Below, piece after piece: positions 8,821 through 16,743 of a stretch of DNA of 64,000 nucleotides; the stretch's first letter is position 1, and every line of letters starts with the position of its first letter. A program made the position numbers and the translations under genes. Under the pieces are notes generated by a model that was not told the DNA's origin, made no database searches, and saw only the letters and a program-made list of their open reading frames with translations. Origin of the DNA: JAQVEB01 sp028698105 (GTDB taxonomy: Bacteria > Bacteroidota > Bacteroidia > Bacteroidales > Dysgonomonadaceae); NCBI GenBank assembly GCA_964293155.1, contig CAXYYA010000008.1, forward strand, positions 1 to 64,000, written 5' to 3'.

Positions 8821-9717
8821 ATGAGCACACCACATCATAACCACTCGCACCACCACGAGGACGTAAAAAATATAAGCGCGGCGTTTTTTCTGAACGTGTT
8901 TTTTACCGTTGTTGAGTTTGTGGGCGGCTTTCTGACGAATTCCGTGGCAATTCTTTCCGACGCGGTGCACGATTTGGGCGATAGTTTTTCGCTCGGCTTG
9001 TCGTGGTATTTTCAGAAAGTGGCCAAACGCGGCAGCAACGCGCAATACACGTATGGTTACAAGCGGTTTTCGTTGCTGGGCGCGGTTATTAATTCCATTA
9101 TTCTTACCGTGGGCAGTGTGCTGGTGCTCACGAAATCGGTTCCCCGTTTGTTTCACCCGGAGCAGCCCGATGCCAAAGGCATGTTGTTTCTTGCCATTTT
9201 AGGCGTTGTGATGAACGGCGCGGCCGTTTTGCGCTTGCGCAAAGGGCACTCTATCAACGAGCGGGTGGTTTCGCTGCACATGATGGAAGACGTGCTGGGC
9301 TGGGCGGCGGTGCTGGTTGGCGCTATTGTGATGATGTTTGCCAATGTGCCGATCCTTGACCCGATTCTTTCCATCGCGATAGCGGTTTACGTGTTATCCA
9401 ACGTATATAAAAACATCAAAGACAGTTTACGGATCATCCTGCAAGGCGCTCCCGTAAGCATTAAAACCGATGAGGTGAGGGACATTGCGCTGTCGTTTCC
9501 CGAAGTGGAAAGCGTGCACGATTTGCACTTGTGGTCGGTGGATGGCGAATACAACGTGCTCACCATTCACGCGGTGCTCAATGCGGCTTTGTCTATGGAA
9601 GAACTGAACCGGTTGAAAATCGAAATCCGCGCGCGGATGGAGGAACACAACGTGCAACATTCCACCATCGAGTTTGAATTGCCCGGCGAAGACTGTGGGC
9701 TGGATGGATGCTGCTGA
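8821..9717 (+). CDS. Cation diffusion facilitator (CzcD/ZitB-type Zn/Co/Cd exporter)
   Basis: A 298-residue CDF transporter. The start at 8821 gives the His-rich N-terminus MSTPHHNHSHHHEDVKN typical of the family; the longer open frame upstream overlaps the divergent DUF4349 gene. Six transmembrane helices are followed by a cytoplasmic ferredoxin-like C-terminal domain (VRDIALSFPEVESVHDLHLWSVDGEYNVLTIHAV). The metal-site residues are visible: SDAVHD followed by GD in TM2 (an HxxxD pair) and HMMED in TM5. It ends in GEDCGLDGCC, a Cys-rich tail that may bind metal. The probable role is efflux of Zn2+ or similar divalent metals by proton exchange. Confidence 0.93.
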   Translation: MSTPHHNHSHHHEDVKNISAAFFLNVFFTVVEFVGGFLTNSVAILSDAVHDLGDSFSLGLSWYFQKVAKRGSNAQYTYGYKRFSLLGAVINSIILTVGSVLVLTKSVPRLFHPEQPDAKGMLFLAILGVVMNGAAVLRLRKGHSINERVVSLHMMEDVLGWAAVLVGAIVMMFANVPILDPILSIAIAVYVLSNVYKNIKDSLRIILQGAPVSIKTDEVRDIALSFPEVESVHDLHLWSVDGEYNVLTIHAVLNAALSMEELNRLKIEIRARMEEHNVQHSTIEFELPGEDCGLDGCC

Positions 9718-9770
9718 TGATGGATGTGGGATGATGGGTGATGGATGTCCGAAGTCCGAAGTAGGCGCCT

Positions 9771-9835
9771 GAAGTCTCAAAATCTCAAAGTCTCAAAGTC
9801 TCAAAGTCTAACAGTCTAACAGTCTAACAGTCTAA
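9771..9835. repeat. Octamer tandem repeat, left half
   Basis: Tandem 8-bp units alternate between GTCTCAAA and GTCTAACA, about eight copies with few errors. The array resumes at 10092 with the same register after a MITE-like insertion. Confidence 0.8.
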
Positions 9836-10091
9836 AGTGAGTTCGACGTAAGGATTTTAGTTGAAATCTGCTGATAATAAATAAGGTAATAAGCTTGCCT
9901 GCTGCAAGCAGGGTTTTAATCCTTGCCCAACCATGTTTGTACTAAGGTTGTGGGAGAAAATAAGGTTTTAAATGGAACAAATAACCTTATTTGTATTTTT
10001 ATTAACCTTAGTAGAATTTAAAACTCAGTAGAACAGAACCTTATTAGCTTATTTTTAATATAATAACATCTTTTCTTGCATCGAACTCACT
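9836..10091. mobile_element. MITE-like element with 11-bp inverted ends and TAA target duplication
   Basis: The 256-bp segment begins AGTGAGTTCGA and ends TCGAACTCACT, perfect 11-bp inverted repeats. It is flanked on both sides by TAA (9833-9835 and 10092-10094). Removing the element and one TAA restores an uninterrupted GTCTAACAGTCT octamer array, which is strong evidence for a past insertion. The interior is AT-rich, encodes no protein, and has short internal palindromes such as CAAATAACCTTATTTG. No cognate transposase is present in this window. Confidence 0.8.
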
Positions 10092-10150
10092 TAACAGTCT
10101 AACAGTCTCAAAGTCTAACAGTCTCAAAGTCTCAAAGTCTAACAGTCTAT
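10092..10150. repeat. Octamer tandem repeat, right half
   Basis: Continuation of the GTCTAACA/GTCTCAAA octamer array, seven to eight units. It belongs to the same original array as 9771-9835. Confidence 0.8.
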
Positions 10151-10206
10151 CATCCGCTCCCTCGAATTAAGCGATGTTTTTTCGTTCACGGTTTTCCAAA
10201 ACGTTG

Positions 10207-10214
10207 TATCTTTG
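10207..10214 (+). promoter_or_regulatory. -7 box upstream of the small beta-barrel protein gene
   Basis: TATCTTTG, an exact TAnnTTTG match, lies 28 bp upstream of the GTG start at 10243. Confidence 0.5.
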
Positions 10215-10242
10215 CGGGCGTAATTTTAAATAAAGTTTCTTT

Positions 10243-10878
10243 GTGAGAAAAATAATTTTTATCTTTTTTATTTTCGCCGTTTCATATCTTACGGCACAGG
10301 AAAAACCACAACCGCCCATTGGCGTTGAATTGTTGTTCGGAAACAACCGGCTGAACGCGGCATTGAGCCTCAATAAACCCGTTTGGGGCAAATGGCGGTT
10401 CAACAACATAACCACAGCGGCGGCATACTACGATGTGGCTGATGGCAAAACGGAACTGGTGATGGTCAATTCGCTAATCTATCAGTTTCATCCGAATTTT
10501 GGCGCGTCGGGCGGCCTGCAATACCATTTTCTGAAAGGGTTGGTGCCAAACGTCGCCTTTCATACTTCGTATGCCGATCGCACCTGGCTATTCGTATTTA
10601 CGCCCTACCTGAATCTCTTGCCCGAAAGGCATTCCGAAACCATTGCCATTTTGCAATATAAACCGGCTTTGAGTGAAAATTTACGCTTATTTACGCAGGT
10701 TCAGGCGCTTTACAACCACAACCTGAACGCCAATGCACACGACCGCAGTTTCTATTATTTCCGATTGGGTTTAACGGTGAAAAAAATCACTTTCGGCGCG
10801 GGAGCCAATCTCGATTACTACGGCCCCGACCGTATCTTTAAAGATAACTACGGCGGATTTGTGAAAGTGGATATTTGA
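10243..10878 (+). CDS. Exported hypothetical protein, probable small beta-barrel
   Basis: A 211-residue protein with a clear cleavable signal peptide (RKIIFIFFIFAVSYLTAQE). The start is inferred as GTG at 10243, because no ATG in frame would keep the signal. The mature part is rich in alternating aromatic/polar strands (WRFNNITTAAAYYDV, FVFTPYLNLLPER, FYYFRLGLTVKK, FGAGANLDYYG), as expected of an outer-membrane beta-barrel or an YaiO-like protein. No catalytic motif was recognised and no function is assigned. It stands alone between the repeat region and a convergent exchanger gene. Confidence 0.7.
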   Translation: MRKIIFIFFIFAVSYLTAQEKPQPPIGVELLFGNNRLNAALSLNKPVWGKWRFNNITTAAAYYDVADGKTELVMVNSLIYQFHPNFGASGGLQYHFLKGLVPNVAFHTSYADRTWLFVFTPYLNLLPERHSETIAILQYKPALSENLRLFTQVQALYNHNLNANAHDRSFYYFRLGLTVKKITFGAGANLDYYGPDRIFKDNYGGFVKVDI

Positions 10879-10897
10879 GGTACCCATCAGACAGGAA

Positions 10898-11851
10898 TTA
10901 CACTTCCCTGCTAACCAGATAGATGGTATAGGCCAGATAGAACACGAAGAGAAGGGCCGCTTCCCACCTGTCGAGTTTCTTTCTTTTTCCGGTTATCATA
11001 AAAAGGATTAGGACAGCAGTTCCACCGATAAGGATAAAAATGTCGGTGTTGAATTTATCGTTGTAAGCAATCGGGTTCACGATGCTGCTCAGCGACAATA
11101 TCAGCAGGATGTTAAAAATATTGGAGCCCACAACGTTGCCGATGGCAATATCGCTGTTCTTTTTCAGCGCTGCCACTACCGATGTAACCAGTTCGGGAAG
11201 CGAGGTGCCTGCGGCAACAATAGTGAGCGCGATGATCTTTTCGCTCACGCCCAGTTCGCTCGCGATGTTTATGCTGCTGCTCACTACCAGTTGTCCTCCG
11301 ACAACCAGTCCGGCCAAACCGAACAGTATCAGCGCCCAAATTTTTAAGGACGAGTGCGTAACAACAATGGTTTCGTCTATCTCCTCGTTGCGCATCTGCC
11401 TGAAAACGTAATACAGAAAAAATGCAAAAAGAACGAGCAGGATAAGGCCGTCAGTGCGCGAAAAATAGGTGTTTTGCCTGAGGAAAAAATCGTTTGCCAA
11501 AAGAACCAACAACAATGCTGCGGCCAACGACAGCGGTATTTCTTTCCACGCAGTGGACGATTTTACCACGATGGGCGAAATCATTGCGGCCAGTCCCAAA
11601 ATAATAAACAAATTGAAATTGTTGCTTCCGATGATGTTGCCCAGTACAATATCGGAATGGTTTTGTGCAGAGGCGATGAGATTCACCACCAACTCGGGCG
11701 CCGATGTGCCGAATGCCACGATGGTGAGCCCGATGGCCAGATCGGAAACGTTGTATTTTTTGGCCAGCGACGATGCCCCGTTCACCAGCCAGTTTGCGCC
11801 GAAAATCAACGACACGAAACCGGCGATAACCAGTATAAACGAAATGATCAT
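10898..11851 (-). CDS. Calcium/sodium antiporter (CaCA family, YrbG-like)
   Basis: This 317-residue membrane protein has about ten transmembrane helices in two homologous halves. Each half has the exchanger alpha-repeat: GLTIVAFGTSAPELVVNL with GNIIGSNNFNL in the first, and ALTIVAAGTSLPELVTSV with GNVVGSNIFNILLI in the second. These GTS/PE and GSN motifs carry the ion ligands in CaCA exchangers. Length and topology match the bacterial YrbG group. Expected to export Ca2+ (or another cation) in exchange for Na+ or H+. Confidence 0.93.
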   Translation of the reverse strand: MIISFILVIAGFVSLIFGANWLVNGASSLAKKYNVSDLAIGLTIVAFGTSAPELVVNLIASAQNHSDIVLGNIIGSNNFNLFIILGLAAMISPIVVKSSTAWKEIPLSLAAALLLVLLANDFFLRQNTYFSRTDGLILLVLFAFFLYYVFRQMRNEEIDETIVVTHSSLKIWALILFGLAGLVVGGQLVVSSSINIASELGVSEKIIALTIVAAGTSLPELVTSVVAALKKNSDIAIGNVVGSNIFNILLILSLSSIVNPIAYNDKFNTDIFILIGGTAVLILFMITGKRKKLDRWEAALLFVFYLAYTIYLVSREV

Positions 11852-11886
11852 AATGTTTTAGGAGTATTCTTTTTTCTTTTTGATAC

Positions 11887-11921
11887 AAAAAAAGCAAGAA
11901 AGTTGTTTTTCTTGCTTTATG
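11887..11921 (-). terminator. Rho-independent-like terminator between aldo/keto reductase and exchanger genes
   Basis: A perfect 11-bp stem (AAAGCAAGAAA at 11891-11901, TTTCTTGCTTT at 11908-11918) with a 6-nt loop and A/T runs on both sides. It lies downstream of the aldo/keto reductase stop and upstream of the exchanger start. Confidence 0.65.
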
Positions 11922-11974
11922 ATAACGTTTTTCACGGTTTTTTTGTTTAGCGCCGTGCTTAAACTTTTCTATCT

Positions 11975-12925
11975 TTATTCCCACTCCGGAAAATGGGTAA
12001 TATTCAGATCGAGTGTACCGATCTTTTCCATATCGGCGTCGCTGAGTGCGAAATCGAATATCTCCAGGTTCTCCATCATGTGATACTTCTTCGATGTCCT
12101 CGGGATAGCCACCACTCCCCGCTGGTAATGCCACCGGAGGCTGACCTGCGCATTGGTTTTGTTGTATTGCCGGCCTATTTCTTCCAGCGTTGGGTTGCAA
12201 AAAAGCCCGTTTCTGCCTTCGGCAAAGGGCGCCCATGCTTCCATGCGGATGTTGTGTTTCCTGAGGTTCTCGTTGGCCGCGTTCTGTTGAAAAAACGCGT
12301 GCGATTCAATCTGGTTCACCGTGGGTTTCACCGTGGCATATTTTAACAGTTCGTCGAGTTGATGCGGTTCAAAATTACTCAACCCGATCGCTTTTATTTT
12401 TCCTGCGCGGTACAGTTCTTCCATCGCCTGCCACGAACCTTTCACATCGCCTCGCGGGCGGTGAATAAGGTAAAGGTCGAGGTAGTCCGTGCCGAGTTTG
12501 TCCAGCGACGTTTGGAACGCCTTTTTCGCTTTTTCGATTCCCGAATCGTCCACCCACACTTTCGATGTGATAAATAGCTCTTTCCGGTTGATGCCGCTGT
12601 CTTTTATTCCTGCCCCGACAAACTCTTCGTTCCCGTACACCGTAGCCGTATCAATTAACCGGTAACCGTGAGAAATGGCCTGGGCAACGTATTTTCGGCA
12701 ATCTTCGCCTCTGAGGGAGTACGTGCCGAATCCCAACATCGGCATTTTCACGCCGTTGTTCAACGTTATGCTTTCGATTTTGGGAACGGTTTTATTATCC
12801 GGTTTGGTTGCACTTGTGAGGCGCGGAGTGCTCAACCCCACCAACATGGCCGAAGCCGTTACTTTTGCTCCGGTTTGTAAGAACCGGCGGCGTCCTATTT
12901 CCCGATGGTTGTTTTTGTTTTCCAT
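11975..12925 (-). CDS. Aldo/keto reductase with N-terminal Tat-like signal
   Basis: A 316-residue NADPH-dependent oxidoreductase of the AKR superfamily, closest in motif pattern to 2,5-diketo-D-gluconate reductase types. The N-terminus has a twin-arginine-like signal (IGRRRFLQTGAKVTASAMLVG), implying export of the folded enzyme. The TIM-barrel shows GFGTYSLRG, LIDTATVYGNE (Asp and Tyr of the tetrad), FITSKVW (Lys), LYLIHRP (His) and AIGLSNF, so the catalytic tetrad is complete. The C-terminal cofactor loop VAIPRTSK is present. The substrate is unknown. An exported AKR is unusual because NADPH is cytoplasmic; either the signal is not used or the cofactor is bound before export. Confidence 0.9.
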   Translation of the reverse strand: MENKNNHREIGRRRFLQTGAKVTASAMLVGLSTPRLTSATKPDNKTVPKIESITLNNGVKMPMLGFGTYSLRGEDCRKYVAQAISHGYRLIDTATVYGNEEFVGAGIKDSGINRKELFITSKVWVDDSGIEKAKKAFQTSLDKLGTDYLDLYLIHRPRGDVKGSWQAMEELYRAGKIKAIGLSNFEPHQLDELLKYATVKPTVNQIESHAFFQQNAANENLRKHNIRMEAWAPFAEGRNGLFCNPTLEEIGRQYNKTNAQVSLRWHYQRGVVAIPRTSKKYHMMENLEIFDFALSDADMEKIGTLDLNITHFPEWE

Positions 12926-13094
12926 TCTTTTCCGATGATTTGTTATGAGTTAGCTGTTTGTAATTGGTACAAAAATACTTTTTTCGGAGATATAAAACCG
13001 ATTTTCACACTTTTTAACCGACCGGGTGTCGCGCAATACAGGGGTGAGTCAAACGGTATGGCGTTTAAGGCTGAGGTTGTGTATTTTCGGTATT

Positions 13095-13876
13095 TCAATA
13101 GTATGTGTAAATACTTTCTCCGCAGCTAATCGGATATCCGTCACGATTATATTTATAGGTATATTCACTCACGGAAGGTTCGTTGGAAAAGCCGGGCACC
13201 GTGAAATGGATCGTGTAGATTTCGCGGACAATGTTGTTTGGATTGGTATTTCGTCCGGGCAACGTAGTTAATCCGAACAGGCGGAAAGGATTTTTCTTAT
13301 TATCGTAGCTGTATTCCGTGGTAGTGCTGAGTTGCGATTTTCCTTGTGAGGTATCGTAGTGAAGCCGTTTTATGAGGTTTCCTTTCGCATCGTAGAAAAA
13401 ATCAATGTATCCGCTTTGCTCGTTATCGTCGTCGTAAAACGTGCGCCTTGTGAGGTGGTTGTTGCTATCGTAGGTATATAGGCTGTATCCGTGCAGATCA
13501 ATGGTTTTCGATACATTTTTTCCGGCATAGGAATATTTTATGGTTCCTTCTTTAAGGCCGGTTTCGGGAGTTATCCACTCGGTACTTTTCGATTCGGAAA
13601 TAGGGCTGCGCTGCTGTATAGTTGCGGATCTACAAAATAATCGGTTGTCACCAATCTTCCGTTCACGTAATGGTGTTTTGTGTAGAACCATTTGCTTTTT
13701 TCTTCCATAATTTTGCCTGCTTCGGTGTAGGTGAATATTTGGCCAACCTCGTCTCCATACAGAATTTCTTTCAGCAATCCGGAACCGGAAAGATCGGTTG
13801 CCGGCAAATCTTCTTTCTGGCACGAAGTAGATGCGAATGCCAGCAACAAAGCAATAAATGGCAGGTATGTTTTCAT
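13095..13876 (-). pseudogene. Frameshifted YD-repeat-like lipoprotein, paralogue of the gene at 15077-15868
   Basis: The first part starts at the ATG complementary to 13874-13876 (MKTYLPFIALLLAFASTSCQ, lipobox TSC) and runs about 90 codons. The rest continues in another frame (from about SESKSTEWITPETG to YPISCGESIYTYY). Read together the two match the intact paralogue end to end: LLKEILYGDEVG against LLKELYFGDSLS, YIDFFYDAKGNLIKRLHY against YIDFSYDAKGNMIKRLHY. The switch lies at about 13598-13615, consistent with a one-base insertion or deletion in a CTGCGCTGCTG stretch. The Y-x-YD-x-N-x-L pattern resembles YD repeats. It could be a sequencing error rather than decay. Confidence 0.8.
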
Positions 13877-14007
13877 CAGATGTCGGTTTAGGAGATTTCT
13901 TCTGCAAAGATGGGAGAAAAATATTTGAAAAGCAATGATTTAACTTTATTTTTTCAAGGAATTTATGGTTGTTCCGATCTGCTGTCTTGCCTTAGGACGA
14001 AGAAGGC

Positions 14008-14592
14008 TTATGTTTGTTCGTCCTTCTTTGAATAAAACGTCATTGCCGTGCCGGTATCGTGAGCCAGCACATCATCGGGCATTTTGTTCACCAGCGAAGC
14101 GATATATACATCGCCCATTGACCCCGAAATATTCATCATCTGTATCATGTAAACGAACCAAAACCATTCCTTCGGAAGCAGAATATTCAGTATGAGCAAG
14201 GTAATGCCGAATATCACAACCGGTGCCAACGCGATAATAATGTAGCTCCGTTTATCGAAATACGCATCGCTGGCGGCATACGCATAGGGCAGTTTTATTC
14301 CGAAACGCGGTTTTTGCTTGCTGCGCAAATAGATAAACAGGCCGTGGACGGCTTCGTGCAACAACAGGTAGAGCAGGAGAGCGAAACTCAGCGATCCCCA
14401 GAAGAGCGGAATATCCACATAGCGGTTCACGAATTCCGGCCGCGAGAACGGAACCACGAACAACATCAGGAGCATCACTCCCACCACAACCAACGCGCTG
14501 ATGTTGATGATCTTAAAATCTTTTTTGTTGTTTACCGCATCAATGCGTTTAATTTCCAGATAACCTTGGGGGAGGTGTAGGGTGGGTTGCAT
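14008..14592 (-). CDS. DUF3267 domain membrane protein, putative zinc metalloprotease
   Basis: A 194-residue protein with four hydrophobic segments. The HExxH zinc-binding motif HEAVHG lies near the second helix (LLLHEAVHGLFIYLR), followed by a segment rich in aromatic residues (GIKLPYAYAASDAYF) and the helix YIIIALAPVVIFGITLLIL. This is the architecture of DUF3267, a predicted site-2-like or membrane-associated zincin. Substrate and role are unknown. The start MQPTLHLPQGYLEIKRI is the first ATG after a scrambled upstream region. Confidence 0.85.
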   Translation of the reverse strand: MQPTLHLPQGYLEIKRIDAVNNKKDFKIINISALVVVGVMLLMLFVVPFSRPEFVNRYVDIPLFWGSLSFALLLYLLLHEAVHGLFIYLRSKQKPRFGIKLPYAYAASDAYFDKRSYIIIALAPVVIFGITLLILNILLPKEWFWFVYMIQMMNISGSMGDVYIASLVNKMPDDVLAHDTGTAMTFYSKKDEQT

Positions 14593-14632
14593 ACTTAAAT
14601 ATTAATTTTTGGTTGTTTGTTCTGGAGTAACC

Positions 14633-14842
14633 ATCCCGCATTCACGCCAAATAAATGACCCACAAGCGCGGTTGCGACCATGGCATCGTTCCCCAGAAAG
14701 CGATTCGGCCAATGGCCTTGGGAACGCTGGATCCTCCGGTTTTTGCAGCCACCGAGCCCAGTACCACCAAAAACAAAATAGATAACACGTACTGGTAGTA
14801 AACCATGTGTGTTACGGGCGCAAAAATAGCCACCAGCAATGG
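14633..14842 (-). pseudogene. Duplicated fragment of the 3' end of the VIT-family gene
   Basis: These 210 bp are nearly identical to 16013-16223 (the 3' third of the VIT gene at 16011-16706). I see one deleted A in the string GGCATCG versus GGCAATCG, and one substitution (GGATCC versus GGAGCC). The fragment lacks the 5' two thirds. The frame is broken by the deletion, ending the membrane sequence in WSQPRLWVIYLA. At 14842 it abruptly joins an unrelated sequence on the opposite strand. Confidence 0.85.
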
Positions 14843-14975
14843 TAGGCACGCCCACCTCAGCGATGATAATATGAAAGCCGCCGGCGTTGCGTCCGATATG
14901 ATTCGCCTTTACATCGGTATCGAAAATATCGACGATATTTTGGGGGATTTGTACCAGGCGTTGGCGAAAGTATAA
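14841..14975 (+). pseudogene. C-terminal remnant of a Cys/Met-metabolism PLP enzyme (O-acetylhomoserine sulfhydrylase-like)
   Basis: Reading the plus strand gives about 44 codons ending in a stop at 14973-14975: HAHLSDDNMKAAG, then MIRLYIGIENIDDILGDLYQAL. This matches the universal C-terminus of trans-sulfuration enzymes (IRLSVGIENIDDI...DLEQAL). The rest of the gene is absent, being replaced upstream by the VIT fragment. It is followed by an intrinsic terminator. Confidence 0.75.
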
Positions 14976-14992
14976 GAACATTACCGACACAC

Positions 14993-15024
14993 AAAAAAGA
15001 CGCACACCCTGGTGCGTCTTTTTA
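14993..15024. terminator. Bidirectional intrinsic terminator
   Basis: Stem GACGCAC (14999-15005) and GTGCGTC (15012-15018) with a 6-nt loop, an A-run before it and a T-run after it. Probably the original terminator of the truncated PLP-enzyme gene; it could also serve minus-strand transcripts arriving from the lipoprotein gene at 15077. Confidence 0.75.
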
Positions 15025-15076
15025 TTAGTGCACTCATGCGATTTTTTCTGAATTGTTTTTTTTAACATTAAGTATT

Positions 15077-15868
15077 TTAATAATAAATAAATCGCACTTC
15101 GTTATTCTTGGTAATCGGATATCCTTTGCTGTTGTACTTATAAGAATTCTCTGTAACCTGAACTTTCTGAATAAAGTCATCTACTTCGAAATGAAGCGTG
15201 TACGTTTCCTTAACGACGTTATTTACATTAGTGTTTTCACCGGGTAACATCAATGAACTAAACGCACGGTAAGGATTGTTCTTGTCGTCAAATTCATAAA
15301 TGGTTGTGGTTTCAAGTGTCGCTTTTCCTGTAGTTGATCCGAAGTAATGAAGACGTTTAATCATATTGCCTTTTGCATCGTAGGAGAAATCTATATATCC
15401 TGATTCTTTACCATCATCTTCGTGAAAAATTTGTCTGCTTATACGGTTATTTTCATCATATCTGTATGTACTGTAACCGTTCATCGTAGTAGATTTTGCA
15501 AGCTTGTCGCCTTTGTAAAAATATTCGAGAGTCGCTTCTTTCTCCGTATTTTGAGGATTAACCCAATCTGTACGCTTCAATGCCTCATCAAGAACGTAAG
15601 AACTGCTGCTTACAATTCGGTTATCAAAATACAGATCGGAAGAAACCAATCTGTTATTACTGTAGTTATACTTAGTGTAAGACCATTTACTCTTTTTCTC
15701 TAAAATTTGCTTTGCATTGTTGTAGGTATATACATATGATAAACTGTCGCCAAAATACAATTCTTTTAACAACACTCCATCGGTAAGCGGAGTGAAGATA
15801 TAATCCTTTTCACAGGATAAAATGAATGCAACCAATAGTAAAAACATGGTTTTAATAAGTGTTTTCAT
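15077..15868 (-). CDS. YD-repeat-like lipoprotein of unknown function
   Basis: A 263-residue lipoprotein (signal MKTLIKTMFLLLVAFILSCE, lipobox ILSC). The mature part is built of repeating beta-strand units with the pattern Y-x-YD/N-x-N (VYTYNNAKQI, YSTYRYDENNRISRQ, YIDFSYDAKGNMIKRLHY, TTIYEFDDKNNPYRA, ENSYKYNSKGYPI). This resembles the YD/RHS repeat but in a short, surface-lipoprotein context. It is the intact paralogue of the broken gene at 13095-13876. No function is known. Codon usage is slightly more AT-rich than in neighbouring housekeeping genes. Confidence 0.75.
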   Translation of the reverse strand: MKTLIKTMFLLLVAFILSCEKDYIFTPLTDGVLLKELYFGDSLSYVYTYNNAKQILEKKSKWSYTKYNYSNNRLVSSDLYFDNRIVSSSSYVLDEALKRTDWVNPQNTEKEATLEYFYKGDKLAKSTTMNGYSTYRYDENNRISRQIFHEDDGKESGYIDFSYDAKGNMIKRLHYFGSTTGKATLETTTIYEFDDKNNPYRAFSSLMLPGENTNVNNVVKETYTLHFEVDDFIQKVQVTENSYKYNSKGYPITKNNEVRFIYY

Positions 15869-16010
15869 ATAGCTTGAGTTTTATGAATGAAAGTTTTAAA
15901 GATCGTTCGCAAAACTTTCGAAAGTTAACTGAATCTTTCTGAATTGCAAAATTTATACGAAGAAATTACCGGTTTTCAATCATTAGGCGTTGAGGCATCC
16001 ATACAAATAT

Positions 16011-16706
16011 TTATCCCGCATTCACGCCAAATAAATGACCCACAAGCGCGGTTGCGACCATGGCAATCGTTCCCCAGAAAGCGATTCGGCCAATGGCCTT
16101 GGGAACGCTGGAGCCTCCGGTTTTTGCAGCCACCGAGCCCAGTACCACCAAAAACAAAATAGATAACACGTACTGGTAGTAAACCATGTGTGTTACGGGC
16201 GCAAAAATAGCCACCAGCAATGGCAAAAACGCGCCGGCGATAAACGAGGCAAACGAAGATAGCGCTGCCTGCAGAGGCCTTGCAGTAAGGGTATCGGTAA
16301 TGCCCAGTTCGTCGCGCATGTGCGCTTCCAGCGCATTGTGTGCCGTGAGTTGAACAGCCACTTCGTGTGCCAGTTCCTTGCTCAGCCCTCGCTCTTCGTA
16401 AATGCCGGCCAACTCGCGCAACTCTGCATCGGGCATGGTTTTCAGCTCGTTCTTCTCGCGTTCCATATCCGATTTTTCCGAGTCGGCCTGAGAGCTCACC
16501 GAAACATACTCCCCGGCTGCCATTGACATGGCTCCGGCAGTTAATCCGGCAAGTGCTGCAAGAATAATGGCCGAGCGGTGAGGTGTGGCCGCCGCTACGC
16601 CTATCGCGATACTGGCAGTGGATAAAATGCCGTCGTTGGCGCCCAATACGGCTGCGCGCAGCCAGCCTACGCGGTGCATGAAATGAGTCTCTGTCATGTA
16701 ATTCAT
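16011..16706 (-). CDS. VIT1/CCC1 family iron/manganese transporter
   Basis: A 231-residue membrane protein. N-terminal TM1 carries VGWLRAAVLGANDGILSTASIAIGVAAA; TM2 has AGLTAGAMSMAAGEYVSVSSQ. The cytoplasmic metal-binding helical domain follows (SDMEREKNELKTMPDAELREL, YEERGLSKELAHEVAVQL, HMRDELGI), then three more helices. This is the bacterial VIT/CCC1-like layout, which moves Fe2+ or Mn2+ out of the cytosol. Length is normal (about 230). A partial copy of its 3' end lies at 14633-14842. The upstream neighbour MarC is 37 bp away on the same strand. Confidence 0.92.
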   Translation of the reverse strand: MNYMTETHFMHRVGWLRAAVLGANDGILSTASIAIGVAAATPHRSAIILAALAGLTAGAMSMAAGEYVSVSSQADSEKSDMEREKNELKTMPDAELRELAGIYEERGLSKELAHEVAVQLTAHNALEAHMRDELGITDTLTARPLQAALSSFASFIAGAFLPLLVAIFAPVTHMVYYQYVLSILFLVVLGSVAAKTGGSSVPKAIGRIAFWGTIAMVATALVGHLFGVNAG

Positions 16707-16743
16707 ATTGCTTTTTTTAGTTGTTTACGTGATTTTTAAGTCT

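Noticed and set aside
13571..13876. 101-codon lipoprotein as a complete short gene
   Set aside because: Its sequence continues, in another frame, as the homologue of the intact paralogue at 15077; a frameshift is the simpler reading.
14595..15068. 157-codon minus-strand frame as a real gene
   Set aside because: It runs across the junction of the duplicated VIT fragment, the antisense of the PLP-enzyme remnant and the terminator, so it is a chance frame.
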